A stretch of 56,217 nt of DNA from Lachnospiraceae bacterium (GCA_022794255.1 JAAWEL010000030.1:1-56217); one strand, 5' to 3'; shown: positions 28,248-38,010, counted from the first letter of the stretch. Notes: generated from the letters alone by a model not told the origin. A program made the numbers and translations.

Positions 28248-30191
28248 TTAGCTCCTCGACATCTGTTCTTTAATGTCCCCCCGGCGGTAAGCAGCCACCA
28301 GCTCCTTCAAATCTGCAATCCGGCTGCGCAGCTCCTCGCCTTTATCCGTATCTGCCACCATAACACGGTTTTTCACCTTTTCCACTATGGATACCCGGGG
28401 GGTACTCTCCTTTTTCGGGTCAAAGGGCTTGTGCTCTGCCAATGCCAAATGATGAGAATTGTAAATCAGTGTGTAACCTGCAATCCCTGTATGCTTCTGA
28501 TAAGCCTTTGACAGGCCACCGTCTATGATAAACAGCTTGCCTCCTGCTTTCACCGGAGTCTCCCCATCCTTGATCTTCACTGGCACATGTCCATTGATAA
28601 TGTGGGTCCCATCTCCGGAAAGCCCAAACTCCTTTAAAATCCTTTCACAATTCTCAAGCTTCTGGCTTAGCTGGTAATACGGATTCATCCTTTCTTTATG
28701 AGTAGTCCTGTCCTCCACAAAATAATGTTCAAAGGTAGTCATCCGGTCCTTGCCAAACACCGGAGACTTTGCCCCACACCACAGATACCACATCAGATCC
28801 CTGGCATCCCCCTTCTCTGGGTCCTCCTCCTTGAGAAAATATGCTTTGTGTATCTCCTCCCCAATAAAATCCATCAGTGCTTTACCGCTTAAAAACTTCC
28901 CGTCACAATTCATCGCCTCAAAGCTTCCATCTGCTTTCATAGGAATACATCCGTGATACAGAAGATTTCCATTATAACGCTTATACAAGGCCCCGTTGGA
29001 ATACATAAACCGTATATGCTTGTGAAGGCGCCCACTGTGTTTAAAGGAAAGGACCAGAGTATGAAGAAGCTCTTGCTCCTCCCTGGTCAGCTTTAAGGGG
29101 TCCTGGGGATCTATGGTGGGGAAATCCATATCCAGCATTGGATGATCCTTCCCCCCCACCTTCACAGTTTGGTTCTTAAAATCCACCGCCTCCAAAAGCA
29201 GGCGATCCTCCATCTCATACTCCGGATGACGTTTGATGATCTGTCCTTCCACCTTAAACTGAATCACAGCAATCGCCTTATGCATCTTGGCTACTAGTCC
29301 CGGATCCACCACATCATAAATATTCTCATCCAGAATCTTTGGGGTAAACCGGGTACAGGGATCATCCTTATAAACCCGCGCCGCAAACATAGAAAGAGGC
29401 CGTAAATTGATCCCATATCCGTCCTCTAACACGTCAAAGCTGTTGTAGCTGATAGCAATCCGCAAAACATTACAGACACAGGCTTCATTCCCTGTGGCAG
29501 CTCCCATCCAGGAAATATCATGATTCCCCCACTGAATATCCACATCATGAAAGCTCATAAGCTCATCCATAATAATATCCGCCCTGGGTCCCCGGTCAAA
29601 AATATCTCCTATGATATGCAGACTGTCAATGGTCAGATTCTGAATCAAAACACAAAGAGCCACAATAAAAGCATTGGCCACCTGAGTCTCTATCACCGTA
29701 TGAATAATCTCACCGTAATACACTCGTTTATTGTCATCATTATAATCCACATGAAGAAGCTCATCAATCACATAAGCAAATTCCTTGGGCATTTTTTTCC
29801 GGACCTTTGAACGGGTGTACTTGGAGGAAACCTCCTTGCAGATCCGCACCAGACGGTAAATAGTGACCCGCTGCCAATCCTCTGTGTTTCGCCCCTCTTG
29901 AGTCAGTCTTGCTAAATTCCTCTTTGGATAATAAATCAGGTTCGCCAGCTCCACCTGCTCTTCCTCTGGTATAATATGCCCAAAAGTATCCCGAATCTTT
30001 TCCCGTATAATCCCTGATGCACTGCGCAGCAAATGAATGAATGCCTCATACTCCCCATGAAGATCGCTGAAAAAATATTCTGTTCCCTTGGGAAGACCAC
30101 AAATTGCCATGAGATTAATAATCTCACTGGACGCCGCCTTCACGCTGGGATAATCCCTTGCCAGCAATTTTAAATATGCCAAATCTCTCAT
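28248..30191 (-). CDS. fbp: Class III fructose-1,6-bisphosphatase
   Basis: A 647-residue gluconeogenic phosphatase of the Firmicute class III type (Bacillus Fbp is about 670 residues). The calcineurin-like metal motifs are present: FFSDLHGEYEAF near 40-50, IIGDIFDRGPRADIIMDEL near 195-215, WGNHDISWMG near 222-232 and NGHVPVKIKDGE near 535-547. It converts fructose 1,6-bisphosphate to fructose 6-phosphate in the cytoplasm. ATG 30191 is chosen because GGAGG lies five bases before it. The length and C-terminus are complete. Confidence 0.95.
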   Translation of the reverse strand: MRDLAYLKLLARDYPSVKAASSEIINLMAICGLPKGTEYFFSDLHGEYEAFIHLLRSASGIIREKIRDTFGHIIPEEEQVELANLIYYPKRNLARLTQEGRNTEDWQRVTIYRLVRICKEVSSKYTRSKVRKKMPKEFAYVIDELLHVDYNDDNKRVYYGEIIHTVIETQVANAFIVALCVLIQNLTIDSLHIIGDIFDRGPRADIIMDELMSFHDVDIQWGNHDISWMGAATGNEACVCNVLRIAISYNSFDVLEDGYGINLRPLSMFAARVYKDDPCTRFTPKILDENIYDVVDPGLVAKMHKAIAVIQFKVEGQIIKRHPEYEMEDRLLLEAVDFKNQTVKVGGKDHPMLDMDFPTIDPQDPLKLTREEQELLHTLVLSFKHSGRLHKHIRFMYSNGALYKRYNGNLLYHGCIPMKADGSFEAMNCDGKFLSGKALMDFIGEEIHKAYFLKEEDPEKGDARDLMWYLWCGAKSPVFGKDRMTTFEHYFVEDRTTHKERMNPYYQLSQKLENCERILKEFGLSGDGTHIINGHVPVKIKDGETPVKAGGKLFIIDGGLSKAYQKHTGIAGYTLIYNSHHLALAEHKPFDPKKESTPRVSIVEKVKNRVMVADTDKGEELRSRIADLKELVAAYRRGDIKEQMSRS

Positions 30192-30347
30192 ATAACCCTC
30201 CAAATGCCTGCCAGTACTACAGATTTCTCTGTCCTTCTCCCTTCCTGGCTATTATTTACGTTACCCATACAGCATTATAGTACCATATATTTCCTAAAAA
30301 TCACAATGAATTTTTCATGAACTTTCGGTTTTCTCTCCAAAAAGTTC

Positions 30348-30376
30348 TTGCCAAATATCTCCTTTTCGCTTATAAT
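30348..30376 (+). promoter_or_regulatory. Promoter of the tRNA-Val gene
   Basis: TTGCCA (30348-30353), a 17-base spacer and TATAAT (30371-30376). The start point would fall only a few bases before the tRNA 5' end, so little 5' trimming would be needed. Confidence 0.7.
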
Positions 30377-30385
30377 AATCCTTAT

Positions 30386-30458
30386 GGAGATATAGCTCAG
30401 CTGGGAGAGCATCTGCTTGACGTGTAGAGGGTCGTAGGTTCGAGTCCTATTGTCTCCA
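30386..30458 (+). tRNA. tRNA-Val (anticodon GAC)
   Basis: A complete cloverleaf: acceptor GGAGATA/TGTCTCC, D arm GCTC/GAGC, anticodon loop TTGACGT, T loop TTCGAGT and discriminator A; no encoded CCA. GAC reads the codons GTC and GTT. Confidence 0.93.
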
Positions 30459-30462
30459 TCTA

Positions 30463-30540
30463 TCCGGTAAAATGTAACATTGCAATGTACATTTTATCGG
30501 ATTTTTAAGATAAGTTCAGGCCCTCTGCGGGCCTTTTTTT
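30463..30540 (+). terminator. Two tandem terminators after tRNA-Val
   Basis: The first hairpin pairs TCCGGTAAAATGTA (30463-30476) with TACATTTTATCGGA (30488-30501; one mismatch pair) and is followed by TTTTT. The second pairs GGCCC with GGGCC (30519-30533) and is followed by seven T. The doubled terminator insulates the MBL gene from tRNA transcription. Confidence 0.75.
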
Positions 30541-30589
30541 ATCTGGCACAAGAGATTTTAAAACACTCATTCTTCAAAAGGAGGCCCCC

Positions 30590-31396
30590 ATGGAACAGCT
30601 CTATGTATTTGGTACCGGCAATGCCGCTGTCACCCGATGTTACAACACCTGCTTTGCAATCCGCAATGATGTCGGACAGTTTTTTATGACAGATGCCGGC
30701 GGAGGCAATGGAATCCTTTCAATTTTAGAAAAAATGCAGGTCTCCTTTGATCAGATTCATCATATCTTTGTCACTCATGAACATACAGATCATATTCTTG
30801 GCATAGTCTGGATGGTGCGTTTTATTGCCACCCGCATCAAAACCGGAGTATATTCCGGAGATTTAAACATCTACTGCCATCAGGAACTGGTTCCAACCAT
30901 AGATACCTTGTGTCGCTTAACTCTTCAGGGAAAGATTTATAAGGTCATTGGAGACCGCATCCATCTCATTCCGGTTCATGATGGAGAAACCCTGCCTGTT
31001 CTGGATTATGATGTAACGTTCTTTGATATTCACTCCACCAAGGCCATGCAGTATGGCTTTACCACCAGGCTAAGAAACGGCCGCCGTCTGACCTGTGCCG
31101 GAGATGAACCTTACAATCCTGCCTGCCGACCTTATGTGGAAGGTAGTGACTGGTTGCTTCACGAGGCTTTCTGCCTGTACAGCCAAAGGGAACAATTCAA
31201 ACCCTATGAAAAGCACCACAGCACCGTCAAGGACGCCTGTGAACTGGCCGCAAAGCTTTCTATTCCCAATTTGGTCTTGTGGCACACAGAGGACAAATCC
31301 ATCCACTGCCGCAAAGAGCTCTATTTGGCAGAGGGACGCCAGTTCTATGCAGAAAATCTTTATGTACCTGATGACGGCGAGATCATTCTCTTATAA
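30590..31396 (+). CDS. MBL-fold metallo-hydrolase (RNase Z-like)
   Basis: A 268-residue beta-lactamase-fold hydrolase with the motif THEHTDHILG (His63, His65, Asp67, His68 as metal ligands), further ligands in TCAGDEPYNP (about 168) and a closing LWHTEDKS (about 226-233). The arrangement fits the RNase Z/arylsulfatase branch, but the flexible arm of tRNase Z is short or absent, so a tRNA-processing role is uncertain. The start follows AAAGGAGG. It is single-gene transcribed, with terminators on both sides. Confidence 0.82.
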   Translation: MEQLYVFGTGNAAVTRCYNTCFAIRNDVGQFFMTDAGGGNGILSILEKMQVSFDQIHHIFVTHEHTDHILGIVWMVRFIATRIKTGVYSGDLNIYCHQELVPTIDTLCRLTLQGKIYKVIGDRIHLIPVHDGETLPVLDYDVTFFDIHSTKAMQYGFTTRLRNGRRLTCAGDEPYNPACRPYVEGSDWLLHEAFCLYSQREQFKPYEKHHSTVKDACELAAKLSIPNLVLWHTEDKSIHCRKELYLAEGRQFYAENLYVPDDGEIILL

Positions 31397-31415
31397 AATA
31401 TCTTCTTTCTAAACC

Positions 31416-31460
31416 AAAAAGCGCCTGCGAAAAAGCATCCTTTCTTCGCAAGCGCTTTTT
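31416..31460. terminator. Bidirectional hairpin terminator after the MBL gene
   Basis: AAAAAGCGC-TGCGAA and TTCGCA-GCGCTTTTT pair around a long loop, with A and T runs outside the stem on both sides. Gap 31461-31595 holds no ORF and only a weak TATAAG before the next gene. Confidence 0.7.
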
Positions 31461-31595
31461 AGCTGTCTGCTGGACTATTTTCTCCGTTTCTCTGCATATA
31501 CATAAGACACATACAGCAATTCTGCCTAGCCGTGTCATTTTAGCTTTTTAAAAAAGCATATCGTATAAGGCTTCTGGCAAAAAGGAGGATATCCG

Positions 31596-32738
31596 ATGAA
31601 GTCTGATCGCTCTCAGCACAAACACTCTGTCTCGTTTCTGATCCTGGCAGAGCTTATAATCCTTTTATTTCTTATAATCGGGCTGCCTTCCTGGCTCCCC
31701 GCCACAGCCTGGAAAATGCTCCCATTTATGACAGATCCGTCTGGGGAAGAAATTCTGACTGCCTCATCCCAGGCAGCAAAGGCAAGCGATTCCAATTCCA
31801 AAGACTTTATCAAGTGGGTTGACTTTGACATCCATGCACAGGCCATGCGTCAGGCTCTCCGATACGATGTGGACTCTTATAACCAGGAACCCCATTATAA
31901 CTGGCTGGAGCTTTTGGCTTACTTAGGTGCCCGCTATGGAGGAGACTTTTCCCGGTTTAAAGAAAGTGATATGGATGGATTAATCCAAAAGCTTCAGAAT
32001 GGTTCCTCCATGGAGGAGCTGACTTCTGATATGAAATATTACTCCTATTATCTGGAGGCCTATGGTGCTGTTCTAGGTGGAATGACCGGTGTCTACGAAA
32101 TCCAGATCCCTGACGAAGCTACCGGAGAACCAGTGTGGGTCACAAAATACGGTCTGAAAGCCTTCTCCCCTATTGCAAAAAACTATCCTTACAATGATTA
32201 TGATGATTTTGGCGTCTCCCGAAGCTACGGTTTTAAACGCCAGCACTTAGGGCATGATCTAATGGGACAGGTGGGAACACCTGTGATTGCCATAGAGTCT
32301 GGCTATGTGGAAGCTATCGGCTGGAACCAGTATGGTGGCTGGCGGCTGGGCATCCGCAGCTTTGACAAAAAACGATACTATTACTATGCCCATCTGAGAA
32401 AAAACTATCCTTATCACAAAACTTTGCAAGAAGGAAGCTATGTTCAGGCCGGAGATGTGATTGGTTATCTGGGTCGCACTGGTTACAGCTCTACAGAAAA
32501 CACCAACAATATTGACGAGCCTCACCTTCACTTCGGAATACAGCTTATCTTTGACGAATCCCAAAAGGAAGGAAACAATGAGATCTGGATCGATTGCTAT
32601 GAGCTGACAAAGTTTCTTGCCATGAATCGTTCGGAAACCGTCAAAAATCAGGAGACCAAAGAATACTATCGAATTTACCAAATGAAAGACCCCGCCATTC
32701 CTGGCGGGGCCAAAAGCCAATCCATAAACAGTCCATAA
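31596..32738 (+). CDS. Membrane-anchored M23-family peptidase
   Basis: A 380-residue protein. An N-terminal hydrophobic helix (about 10-33, FLILAELIILLFLIIGLPSW) anchors it. A helical linker follows, then the M23 (LytM) domain at about 205-345 with HLGHDLMGQ (zinc His and Asp), YYYAHLRK and EPHLHFGIQ. It should cut cross-bridges of peptidoglycan or act as a LytM-type activator; the catalytic set looks complete. The start follows AAGGAGG. The last codons contain a GC-rich hairpin that probably ends the opposing gene's transcript. Confidence 0.87.
   Translation: MKSDRSQHKHSVSFLILAELIILLFLIIGLPSWLPATAWKMLPFMTDPSGEEILTASSQAAKASDSNSKDFIKWVDFDIHAQAMRQALRYDVDSYNQEPHYNWLELLAYLGARYGGDFSRFKESDMDGLIQKLQNGSSMEELTSDMKYYSYYLEAYGAVLGGMTGVYEIQIPDEATGEPVWVTKYGLKAFSPIAKNYPYNDYDDFGVSRSYGFKRQHLGHDLMGQVGTPVIAIESGYVEAIGWNQYGGWRLGIRSFDKKRYYYYAHLRKNYPYHKTLQEGSYVQAGDVIGYLGRTGYSSTENTNNIDEPHLHFGIQLIFDESQKEGNNEIWIDCYELTKFLAMNRSETVKNQETKEYYRIYQMKDPAIPGGAKSQSINSP
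32690..32709 (-). terminator. Terminator hairpin embedded in the end of the M23 gene
   Basis: CCCCGCC and GGCGGGG pair around a six-base loop. On the minus strand TCTTTCATTT follows. It lies 31 bases beyond the stop of the converging wall-binding protein gene while coding for the M23 protein's last residues. Confidence 0.6.
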
Positions 32739-32740
32739 TA

Positions 32741-33718
32741 TCAGTCGTTCTTTAAACGTCCGTTCTTGTCAAGAATATATCCGTCTGGGGTGGTGCCACT
32801 TGTCAGCATCTCCCCGGTATCCTCTTTACAGTAGTATCTCTCACCTTCCCACTCAATCCATCCCGTTTTCATATATCCATTCTCATCGAAGAAATACCAC
32901 TTTTTGTCGATCTGCTCCCAGTTATTCTGAGTGTAGGTTCCATCGCTATGCTGATACCACCAGACATCTCCTTCCTTCTTCCACTCCCCTGTCATGGGAA
33001 TCCCCGAGACGGTTCCGTTTCGTATGGCATCTCCCATTTCCTTTGTGATGGTTAAAACCTCCGATTCCATCCACTTCCCTTTATTCTCCTGGTTCTGCTT
33101 ATTGACCGCCCGAACCTTTACCTGGTAAGAACCGGGTTTGCTCATATGCTCTGTGTAATCATAAAAGGTCTGGTCTGTACTTTGGTAAGTGGCTCCCACT
33201 CCTGTTCCATTCCTGTACAACCGCAGCTCATAAGAACCAGCTCCTAATATTTCACCCCAAACTGCAAAGCCTCCATCTGTCAGTGTTACCTGTGTCTCTC
33301 TTCCCACCATCTCCTGCATAGAAGGGAGCTTCACCCGCAAAGCCAAAATTTCCGAATTGCTTTGTTTGGTAGCCTTCACATAAGTGGCTCCAGTCAGCTT
33401 TACCGAGCTGGCCTTTGTCAGAGAAAAATAATACCCTTCATCTGCACTTAAATAGATCGTGATCTCCGGAACATCGTCCTCCACCCACTCAAATCCAAAA
33501 TTCTCAATCTCATAATAATCATAATTATAATGTCTTCCCCGAACACTAATCTCCAGCTCCTCGTCACCATACTGAGCTCCTATTTCAATATTCGCCTCCA
33601 CATCCACAGTAACCGAAGAAATCTTTTTTCTCTTTTCAGCAAAAGAAGAAATTGTCATCATACCCGTCAGCATTGTCACAACAAGAACTGCTCCACACAT
33701 TTTCTTCCAATTATACAC
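32741..33718 (-). CDS. Secreted protein with choline/cell-wall-binding repeats
   Basis: A 325-residue protein beginning at GTG 33718 (GGGGAGG seven bases upstream). A signal peptide (about 1-27) precedes a beta-rich region (30-240) with a fibronectin-like segment. The C-terminal 85 residues hold wall-binding repeats: GEWKKEGDVWWYQHSDGTYT, WEQIDKKWYFFDENGYMKTG and WIEWEGERYYCKEDTGEM. These repeats bind choline or wall polysaccharide. No enzymatic domain is seen, so it is probably a surface or adhesion protein. It converges on the M23 gene with a two-base gap. Confidence 0.85.
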   Translation of the reverse strand: MYNWKKMCGAVLVVTMLTGMMTISSFAEKRKKISSVTVDVEANIEIGAQYGDEELEISVRGRHYNYDYYEIENFGFEWVEDDVPEITIYLSADEGYYFSLTKASSVKLTGATYVKATKQSNSEILALRVKLPSMQEMVGRETQVTLTDGGFAVWGEILGAGSYELRLYRNGTGVGATYQSTDQTFYDYTEHMSKPGSYQVKVRAVNKQNQENKGKWMESEVLTITKEMGDAIRNGTVSGIPMTGEWKKEGDVWWYQHSDGTYTQNNWEQIDKKWYFFDENGYMKTGWIEWEGERYYCKEDTGEMLTSGTTPDGYILDKNGRLKND

Positions 33719-33858
33719 GAGTCAACCTCCCCTTTTTGTATAAATATTATCTTCACTCTATTACATTTTTTTGCCTCTGTCAAGCAATTTTCCAATTTTG
33801 TAATTTTTGGATATAAATCGTAAGTTTTACTGTTTTTTATATCTGCGGAAACAAAAAA

Positions 33859-33901
33859 TGCCTGAAATTCATCTCTTTGAAATAAAAATGAATCTCAGAC
33901 A
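33859..33901 (-). terminator. Terminator of the RNase Y gene
   Basis: TGCCTGAAATTCAT pairs with ATGAATCTCAGACA with two mismatches. On the minus strand it is followed by TTTTTT. It lies 17 bases past the rny stop. Confidence 0.75.
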
Positions 33902-33918
33902 CTCTTTTGTATTCAAAA

Positions 33919-35487
33919 TTACTTGGCGTAGTCTGTAGCACGGGATTCCCGAATCACATTTACCTTAATCTGTCCCGGATAATCCAATTCATTTTCAATG
34001 CGCTTGGATATCTCACGGGCCATCAGGATCATGTCATCATCACTCACCTGCTCCGGAATCACCATGATGCGTACCTCCCGCCCCGCCTGAATCGCAAAGG
34101 ATTTGTCCACTCCCTTAAAAGAGTTGGTAATATCCTCCAATTGTTTCAATCTGTTTGTATATGTCTCCAGAGTCTCACGCCTTGCACCAGGCCTTGCTGC
34201 AGATATAGTATCAGCAGCCTGGATAATACAGGCAATTAGGCTCTGCGGCTCAACATCGCCATGATGAGATTCCACAGAATTAATCACAACCGCTGACTCC
34301 TTGTATTTTCTACAAAGGTCAGCTCCCAGCTGTACGTGAGATCCCTCCATCTCATGATCGATGGACTTACCAATATCATGTAACAAACCAGCCCGCTTTG
34401 CCATGCGGACGTCCACACCTACCTCTGCTGCCAAAAGGCCTGCCAATTGAGCAACCTCCATGGAATGTTTCAGTGCATTTTGGCCATAGCTGGTTCTAAA
34501 TTTCATCTTGCCCAAAAGCTTTACTAACTCCGGATGAATCCCGTGAATCCCTACCTCCAGGGTAGCGGCTTCACCGTCTTCTCTCATATTGGCTTCCACT
34601 TCCCTTTGGGCCTTCTCAACCATCTCTTCAATTCTAGCCGGATGAATCCGCCCGTCTACAATCAAACGTTCCAAAGCAATCCTAGCAACCTCCCGCCGGA
34701 TCGGATCAAAACCTGACAGCACCACTGCTTCCGGCGTGTCATCAATAATCAGCTCCACCCCTGTCATTGTCTCCAGGGTACGAATATTCCGTCCTTCACG
34801 TCCGATGATACGCCCCTTCATCTCGTCACTGGGAAGCTGCACAACAGATACGGTTGTCTCCGCCACGTGATCTGCCGCACATCGCTGAATAGCAGTAACC
34901 ACATAATCCTTTGCCTTTTTGTCAGCCTCTTCCCTTGCCTTATTTTCCAGCTCTTTAACAAGTCGGGCCGTGTCATGCTTAACCTCAGCCTCCACAGATT
35001 TTAAAAGATATTCCTTTGCCTGCTCTGTAGTCAACCCGGATATCCGCTCCAATTCCTGCATCTCCTTGTCATACAATGCCTCTACCTCTGCATTGCGTTT
35101 GTTCAAGGCCTCTTCCCGGGCGGCGATGCCTGCCTCCCGCTTTTCCATGTTCTCTGCTTTTTTGTCTAAATTCTCTTCCTTGCTCAGTACACGTCTCTCA
35201 TAACGCTGAAGCTCTGCCCGTCTTTCTTTTGTCTCTTTATCCAGCTCATTCTTAGTCTTTAAAGACTCTTCCTTCGCCTCTAGGAGAGCTTCTCGCTTCT
35301 TTGTCTCTGCCGTCTTTAGCGCTTCATCTATTATTTCTCTGGCTTTTTCTTCTGCGGTCCCAACCTTGCTCTCATAAGTTTTGATCCGATGGTTGACCGC
35401 AAGCTTCCAGATAATAAATGCCACGAGTATCAGCGCAATAATAAAAAACACCAGCATTGCACCAATAATTTTCGCTGTCTCTGACAC
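33919..35487 (-). CDS. rny: Ribonuclease Y
   Basis: A 522-residue membrane-anchored endoribonuclease that starts mRNA decay in Firmicutes. An N-terminal membrane helix (about 8-28, [19 protein letters not shown]) precedes a long charged coiled coil (30-200). A KH domain follows with [13 protein letters not shown], then the HD domain with [16 protein letters not shown] and [12 protein letters not shown], and the conserved C-terminus ending [20 protein letters not shown]. The length is standard. It lies downstream of recX in the usual clostridial order but has its own promoter at 35537-35565. Confidence 0.96.
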   Translation of the reverse strand: MSETAKIIGAMLVFFIIALILVAFIIWKLAVNHRIKTYESKVGTAEEKAREIIDEALKTAETKKREALLEAKEESLKTKNELDKETKERRAELQRYERRVLSKEENLDKKAENMEKREAGIAAREEALNKRNAEVEALYDKEMQELERISGLTTEQAKEYLLKSVEAEVKHDTARLVKELENKAREEADKKAKDYVVTAIQRCAADHVAETTVSVVQLPSDEMKGRIIGREGRNIRTLETMTGVELIIDDTPEAVVLSGFDPIRREVARIALERLIVDGRIHPARIEEMVEKAQREVEANMREDGEAATLEVGIHGIHPELVKLLGKMKFRTSYGQNALKHSMEVAQLAGLLAAEVGVDVRMAKRAGLLHDIGKSIDHEMEGSHVQLGADLCRKYKESAVVINSVESHHGDVEPQSLIACIIQAADTISAARPGARRETLETYTNRLKQLEDITNSFKGVDKSFAIQAGREVRIMVIPEQVSDDDMILMAREISKRIENELDYPGQIKVNVIRESRATDYAK

Positions 35488-35536
35488 AGGAGCACCTCCT
35501 TATTTAGTTTTCATTGTACAAGAATACAACACCTCA

Positions 35537-35565
35537 ATTTTAAACTGTTTCATGCACTATGTCAA
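35537..35565 (-). promoter_or_regulatory. Promoter of rny
   Basis: Minus strand TTGACA (35565-35560), 17 bases and TAAAAT (35542-35537), 50 bases before the start codon. Confidence 0.75.
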
Positions 35566-35667
35566 GTAAATTAGAGGCTTTTCCAGCCTTTTTCCCGCAG
35601 CATATGAACAGAGTTCTTTAGCTATTTCACAAATACCCCAGGTAATGTGCCATCACACCTGTCATGG

Positions 35668-36132
35668 TCATTCCTCAAGCTGTGCCATCACCCTGCGGAC
35701 CGCTTCATAAGAGTAGCCCCGTCTGATCAAAGAAGCTGTCAGTCTGCGATATTGATCCGGCGGCAGCTCCTTTCCGGGGATATATCCCTTTTTTCCAAGC
35801 CAGAAAGATATCTGAGCATCCTCATCGATGGGATTCTCCTCCAATGCCTCATCAATCAGCTCTCTTGCAATCCCCTTTTGCTCTAACTCTCCCCGAAGCC
35901 GGAACAAGCTTTTCCGGGCAGAATGGGTGCGAATATATCTCCGGGCATACCCCTCGTCATCTATATAGCGGTATTCCTGCAAAAACGCCAGTGTCTTTTC
36001 TATCTCGTCTGTGGAATATCCCCGTTCCTTTAGCTTTTTTTCCATTTCCCTGGCGGTCCGGTCACATCTCTCTAATAGCGTGAGCGCACAGTCCCGTACC
36101 GGGCGCTGTTTTAGCGAATCGGCTCTACTCAT
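35668..36132 (-). CDS. recX: RecX regulatory protein
   Basis: A 154-residue modulator of RecA filaments with the three-helix repeats typical of Rec[41 protein letters not shown] and [19 protein letters not shown]. The start overlaps the recA stop by eight bases, so expression is coupled to recA and hence to the SOS response. The length is slightly short for Firmicute RecX, but the repeats are complete. Confidence 0.9.
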   Translation of the reverse strand: MSRADSLKQRPVRDCALTLLERCDRTAREMEKKLKERGYSTDEIEKTLAFLQEYRYIDDEGYARRYIRTHSARKSLFRLRGELEQKGIARELIDEALEENPIDEDAQISFWLGKKGYIPGKELPPDQYRRLTASLIRRGYSYEAVRRVMAQLEE

Positions 36133-37207
36133 TTTTTGCCTTTGCCTTTTTCTCTTCTTCCGGCACTGGAGCTAAAGCAGGGGAAGCTTCTGTCTCTGCT
36201 ATCACTACATCGCCCTGAAGCCCGTACTGTTCCCGAACTTTCCGTTCAATTTCTCCGCAAATCCCTGGATTCTCCCTGAGATAATTCTTGGCATTCTCCC
36301 GGCCCTGGCCGATCTTTGCGCCGCTGTACGCATACCAGGCGCCGCTCTTTTCCACAATATTTTCTTTGACTGCCAGATCCAAGATATCTCCCTCTCTGGA
36401 TATTCCCTGTCCAAACATTATGTCAAATTCTGCCTCCTTAAAGGGAGGGGCAATCTTATTCTTTACAACCTTCACACACACATGATTGCCAAGTATTTCT
36501 CCTCCCTGTTTTAAGGCTTCCTTCCGGCGCACATCCAGCCGCACAGAAGCATAAAACTTCAGGGCACGGCCACCTGTGGTGGTCTCCGGACTCCCAAACA
36601 TAACCCCCACCTTTTCCCGTAGCTGGTTGATAAAAATCACAGAACAGTTCGTCTTACTGATCACACCTGTCAGCTTTCTTAATGCCTGGGACATGAGTCG
36701 CGCCTGCAGTCCCACATGAGAATCTCCCATCTCACCGTCAATCTCTGCCTTGGGTACCAGAGCAGCCACAGAGTCCACGATCACAATGTCCACAGCTCCG
36801 GAACGAACCATAGTCTCCGTGATCTCCAATGCCTGCTCCCCATTGTCCGGCTGGGAGATATAAAGATTGTCAATATCCACGCCGATATTCTTGGCATACA
36901 CCGGGTCAAGCGCATGCTCCGCATCGATAAAGCCGGCGATCCCGCCCCGCTTCTGAACCTCTGCCACCATATGAAGGGCCACCGTAGTCTTACCACTGGA
37001 CTCAGGCCCATAGATCTCAATCACTCTTCCTTTAGGCACGCCTCCCAAACCCAAAGCAATATCCAGGCTGAGAGAACCGGTAGGCACAGTCTCTACACTC
37101 ATGTTGGTGCGGGAATCTCCCAGCTTCATAATCGATCCCTTGCCATAAGACTTCTCTATCTGTGTAATGGCCGCATCCAGTGCTTTTAATTTGTCATCCT
37201 TATTCAT
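36125..37207 (-). CDS. recA: Recombinase A
   Basis: A 360-residue RecA. Walker [10 protein letters not shown] is at 67-75, Walker [13 protein letters not shown] near 140-150 and loop 1 [39 protein letters not shown] marks the loop 2 region, and the C-terminal domain is followed by an acidic/Lys-rich tail. It drives homologous recombination and LexA cleavage. ATG 37207 has GGAGG seven bases upstream, preferred over the frame's first codon at 37219. A LexA box and a good promoter lie just upstream. Confidence 0.98.
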   Translation of the reverse strand: MNKDDKLKALDAAITQIEKSYGKGSIMKLGDSRTNMSVETVPTGSLSLDIALGLGGVPKGRVIEIYGPESSGKTTVALHMVAEVQKRGGIAGFIDAEHALDPVYAKNIGVDIDNLYISQPDNGEQALEITETMVRSGAVDIVIVDSVAALVPKAEIDGEMGDSHVGLQARLMSQALRKLTGVISKTNCSVIFINQLREKVGVMFGSPETTTGGRALKFYASVRLDVRRKEALKQGGEILGNHVCVKVVKNKIAPPFKEAEFDIMFGQGISREGDILDLAVKENIVEKSGAWYAYSGAKIGQGRENAKNYLRENPGICGEIERKVREQYGLQGDVVIAETEASPALAPVPEEEKKAKAKNE

Positions 37208-37220
37208 ATTCCCCTCCATG

Positions 37221-37234
37221 CGAACAAATGTTCT
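37221..37234 (-). promoter_or_regulatory. LexA (SOS) box upstream of recA
   Basis: CGAACAAATGTTCT contains the Gram-positive LexA core GAAC-N4-GTTC. It lies between the predicted transcription start and the ribosome binding site, so LexA would block elongation or initiation. Confidence 0.85.
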
Positions 37235-37246
37235 TTTTCTGTTCTC

Positions 37247-37275
37247 ATCATATTACATTCTCTCTTAAAAGTCAA
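37247..37275 (-). promoter_or_regulatory. recA promoter
   Basis: Minus strand TTGACT (37275-37270), 17 bases and TATGAT (37252-37247). The predicted start near 37240 puts the LexA box at about +6 to +19. Confidence 0.75.
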
Positions 37276-37379
37276 CTGTTTTTATTCCTTTTTTATTTTT
37301 CTGTTTTGTCAGGAACAGTTCCCGCTCTCAATCTTGAAATTTGGCGAAACGCCAGATAAAAGACGGAATCGTCTTTGAA

Positions 37380-37703
37380 TCATCTCTCAATAATAAATTT
37401 TCCCTGAAAGTTTTCAACCCAGTGAAATATCCCCAATATGGTAACTGTCCGGCTGTCCAGACAGAACACAATCCTGTAGCCCATCCCCGGAACAATCCCC
37501 TCCCGATAGCCCTTTTTATATAAATATTCATCACAGCTTATCGGAAACTGTAAGGGATTGCACTCCAGGCAGCCATAAATTTTCTCAACTTCGTCCATAA
37601 GCCGACCGACCGCCGGCTCATTCCCCAGCTCAAGCAAAAAATAACAGACAAGGCTGTCAAGCAGTTCCTCCGCCCGCTTCGTCACTTTTAATCTATATCC
37701 CAT
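37380..37703 (-). CDS. RelE/ParE-superfamily toxin
   Basis: A 107-residue protein with the RelE/ParE fold pattern: YRLKVTKRAEELLDSLVCYF at the N-terminus, an Arg-bearing strand KKGYREGIVPGMGYRIVF in the middle and VTILGIFHWVENF at the end. It follows the antitoxin gene with an 11-base overlap and has GAGGG before its start. Whether it cleaves mRNA (RelE) or poisons gyrase (ParE) cannot be told from the sequence; the basic and aromatic residues near the C-terminus lean toward an RNase. Confidence 0.8.
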   Translation of the reverse strand: MGYRLKVTKRAEELLDSLVCYFLLELGNEPAVGRLMDEVEKIYGCLECNPLQFPISCDEYLYKKGYREGIVPGMGYRIVFCLDSRTVTILGIFHWVENFQGKFIIER

Positions 37704-37953
37704 ATTTTGCCCTCATCTCTGCCAGTGACTTCCGGGCATCTCTCACCTGTCTTTCCTCCGCCTGCCCTGCAGACAGCTCTAAATCCTGATACATGACAAG
37801 TTGCCGTATCATGTTTTCATAAATCTCCATACTCATAATCGCCATATCTCCATATCCATTCTTTGTAATAAATATCGGTCCTTCCGTCTTGTGACATAAT
37901 TCGGATATCTCCGAGGTGTTCTTCAGTTCTTTGATAGGAATAATCTGCGGCAT
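37693..37953 (-). CDS. Phd/YefM-type antitoxin
   Basis: An 86-residue protein with the Phd/YefM DNA-binding N-terminus (IPIKELKNTSEISELCHKTE, then IFITKNGYGDMAIMSMEIYE) and a helical, Glu/Arg-rich C-terminus that would wrap the toxin. It starts after GGAGGCG and is the first gene of a two-gene operon whose promoter is covered by a perfect palindrome, the expected autoregulatory site. Confidence 0.85.
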   Translation of the reverse strand: MPQIIPIKELKNTSEISELCHKTEGPIFITKNGYGDMAIMSMEIYENMIRQLVMYQDLELSAGQAEERQVRDARKSLAEMRAKYGI

Positions 37954-37980
37954 ATCATCACGCCTCCTTTATTTGACCAT

Positions 37981-38010
37981 AATCATACCATAATTATGGT
38001 ATGATTGCAA
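37981..38010 (-). promoter_or_regulatory. Toxin-antitoxin promoter covered by a 26-bp perfect palindrome
   Basis: Positions 37981-38006 form a perfect palindrome with 13-base arms (AATCATACCATAA and its complement). The promoter is TTGCAA (38010-38005), 17 bases, TATGAT (37987-37982). The palindrome spans the -10, the spacer and part of the -35, so antitoxin binding would exclude RNA polymerase. Confidence 0.8.
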
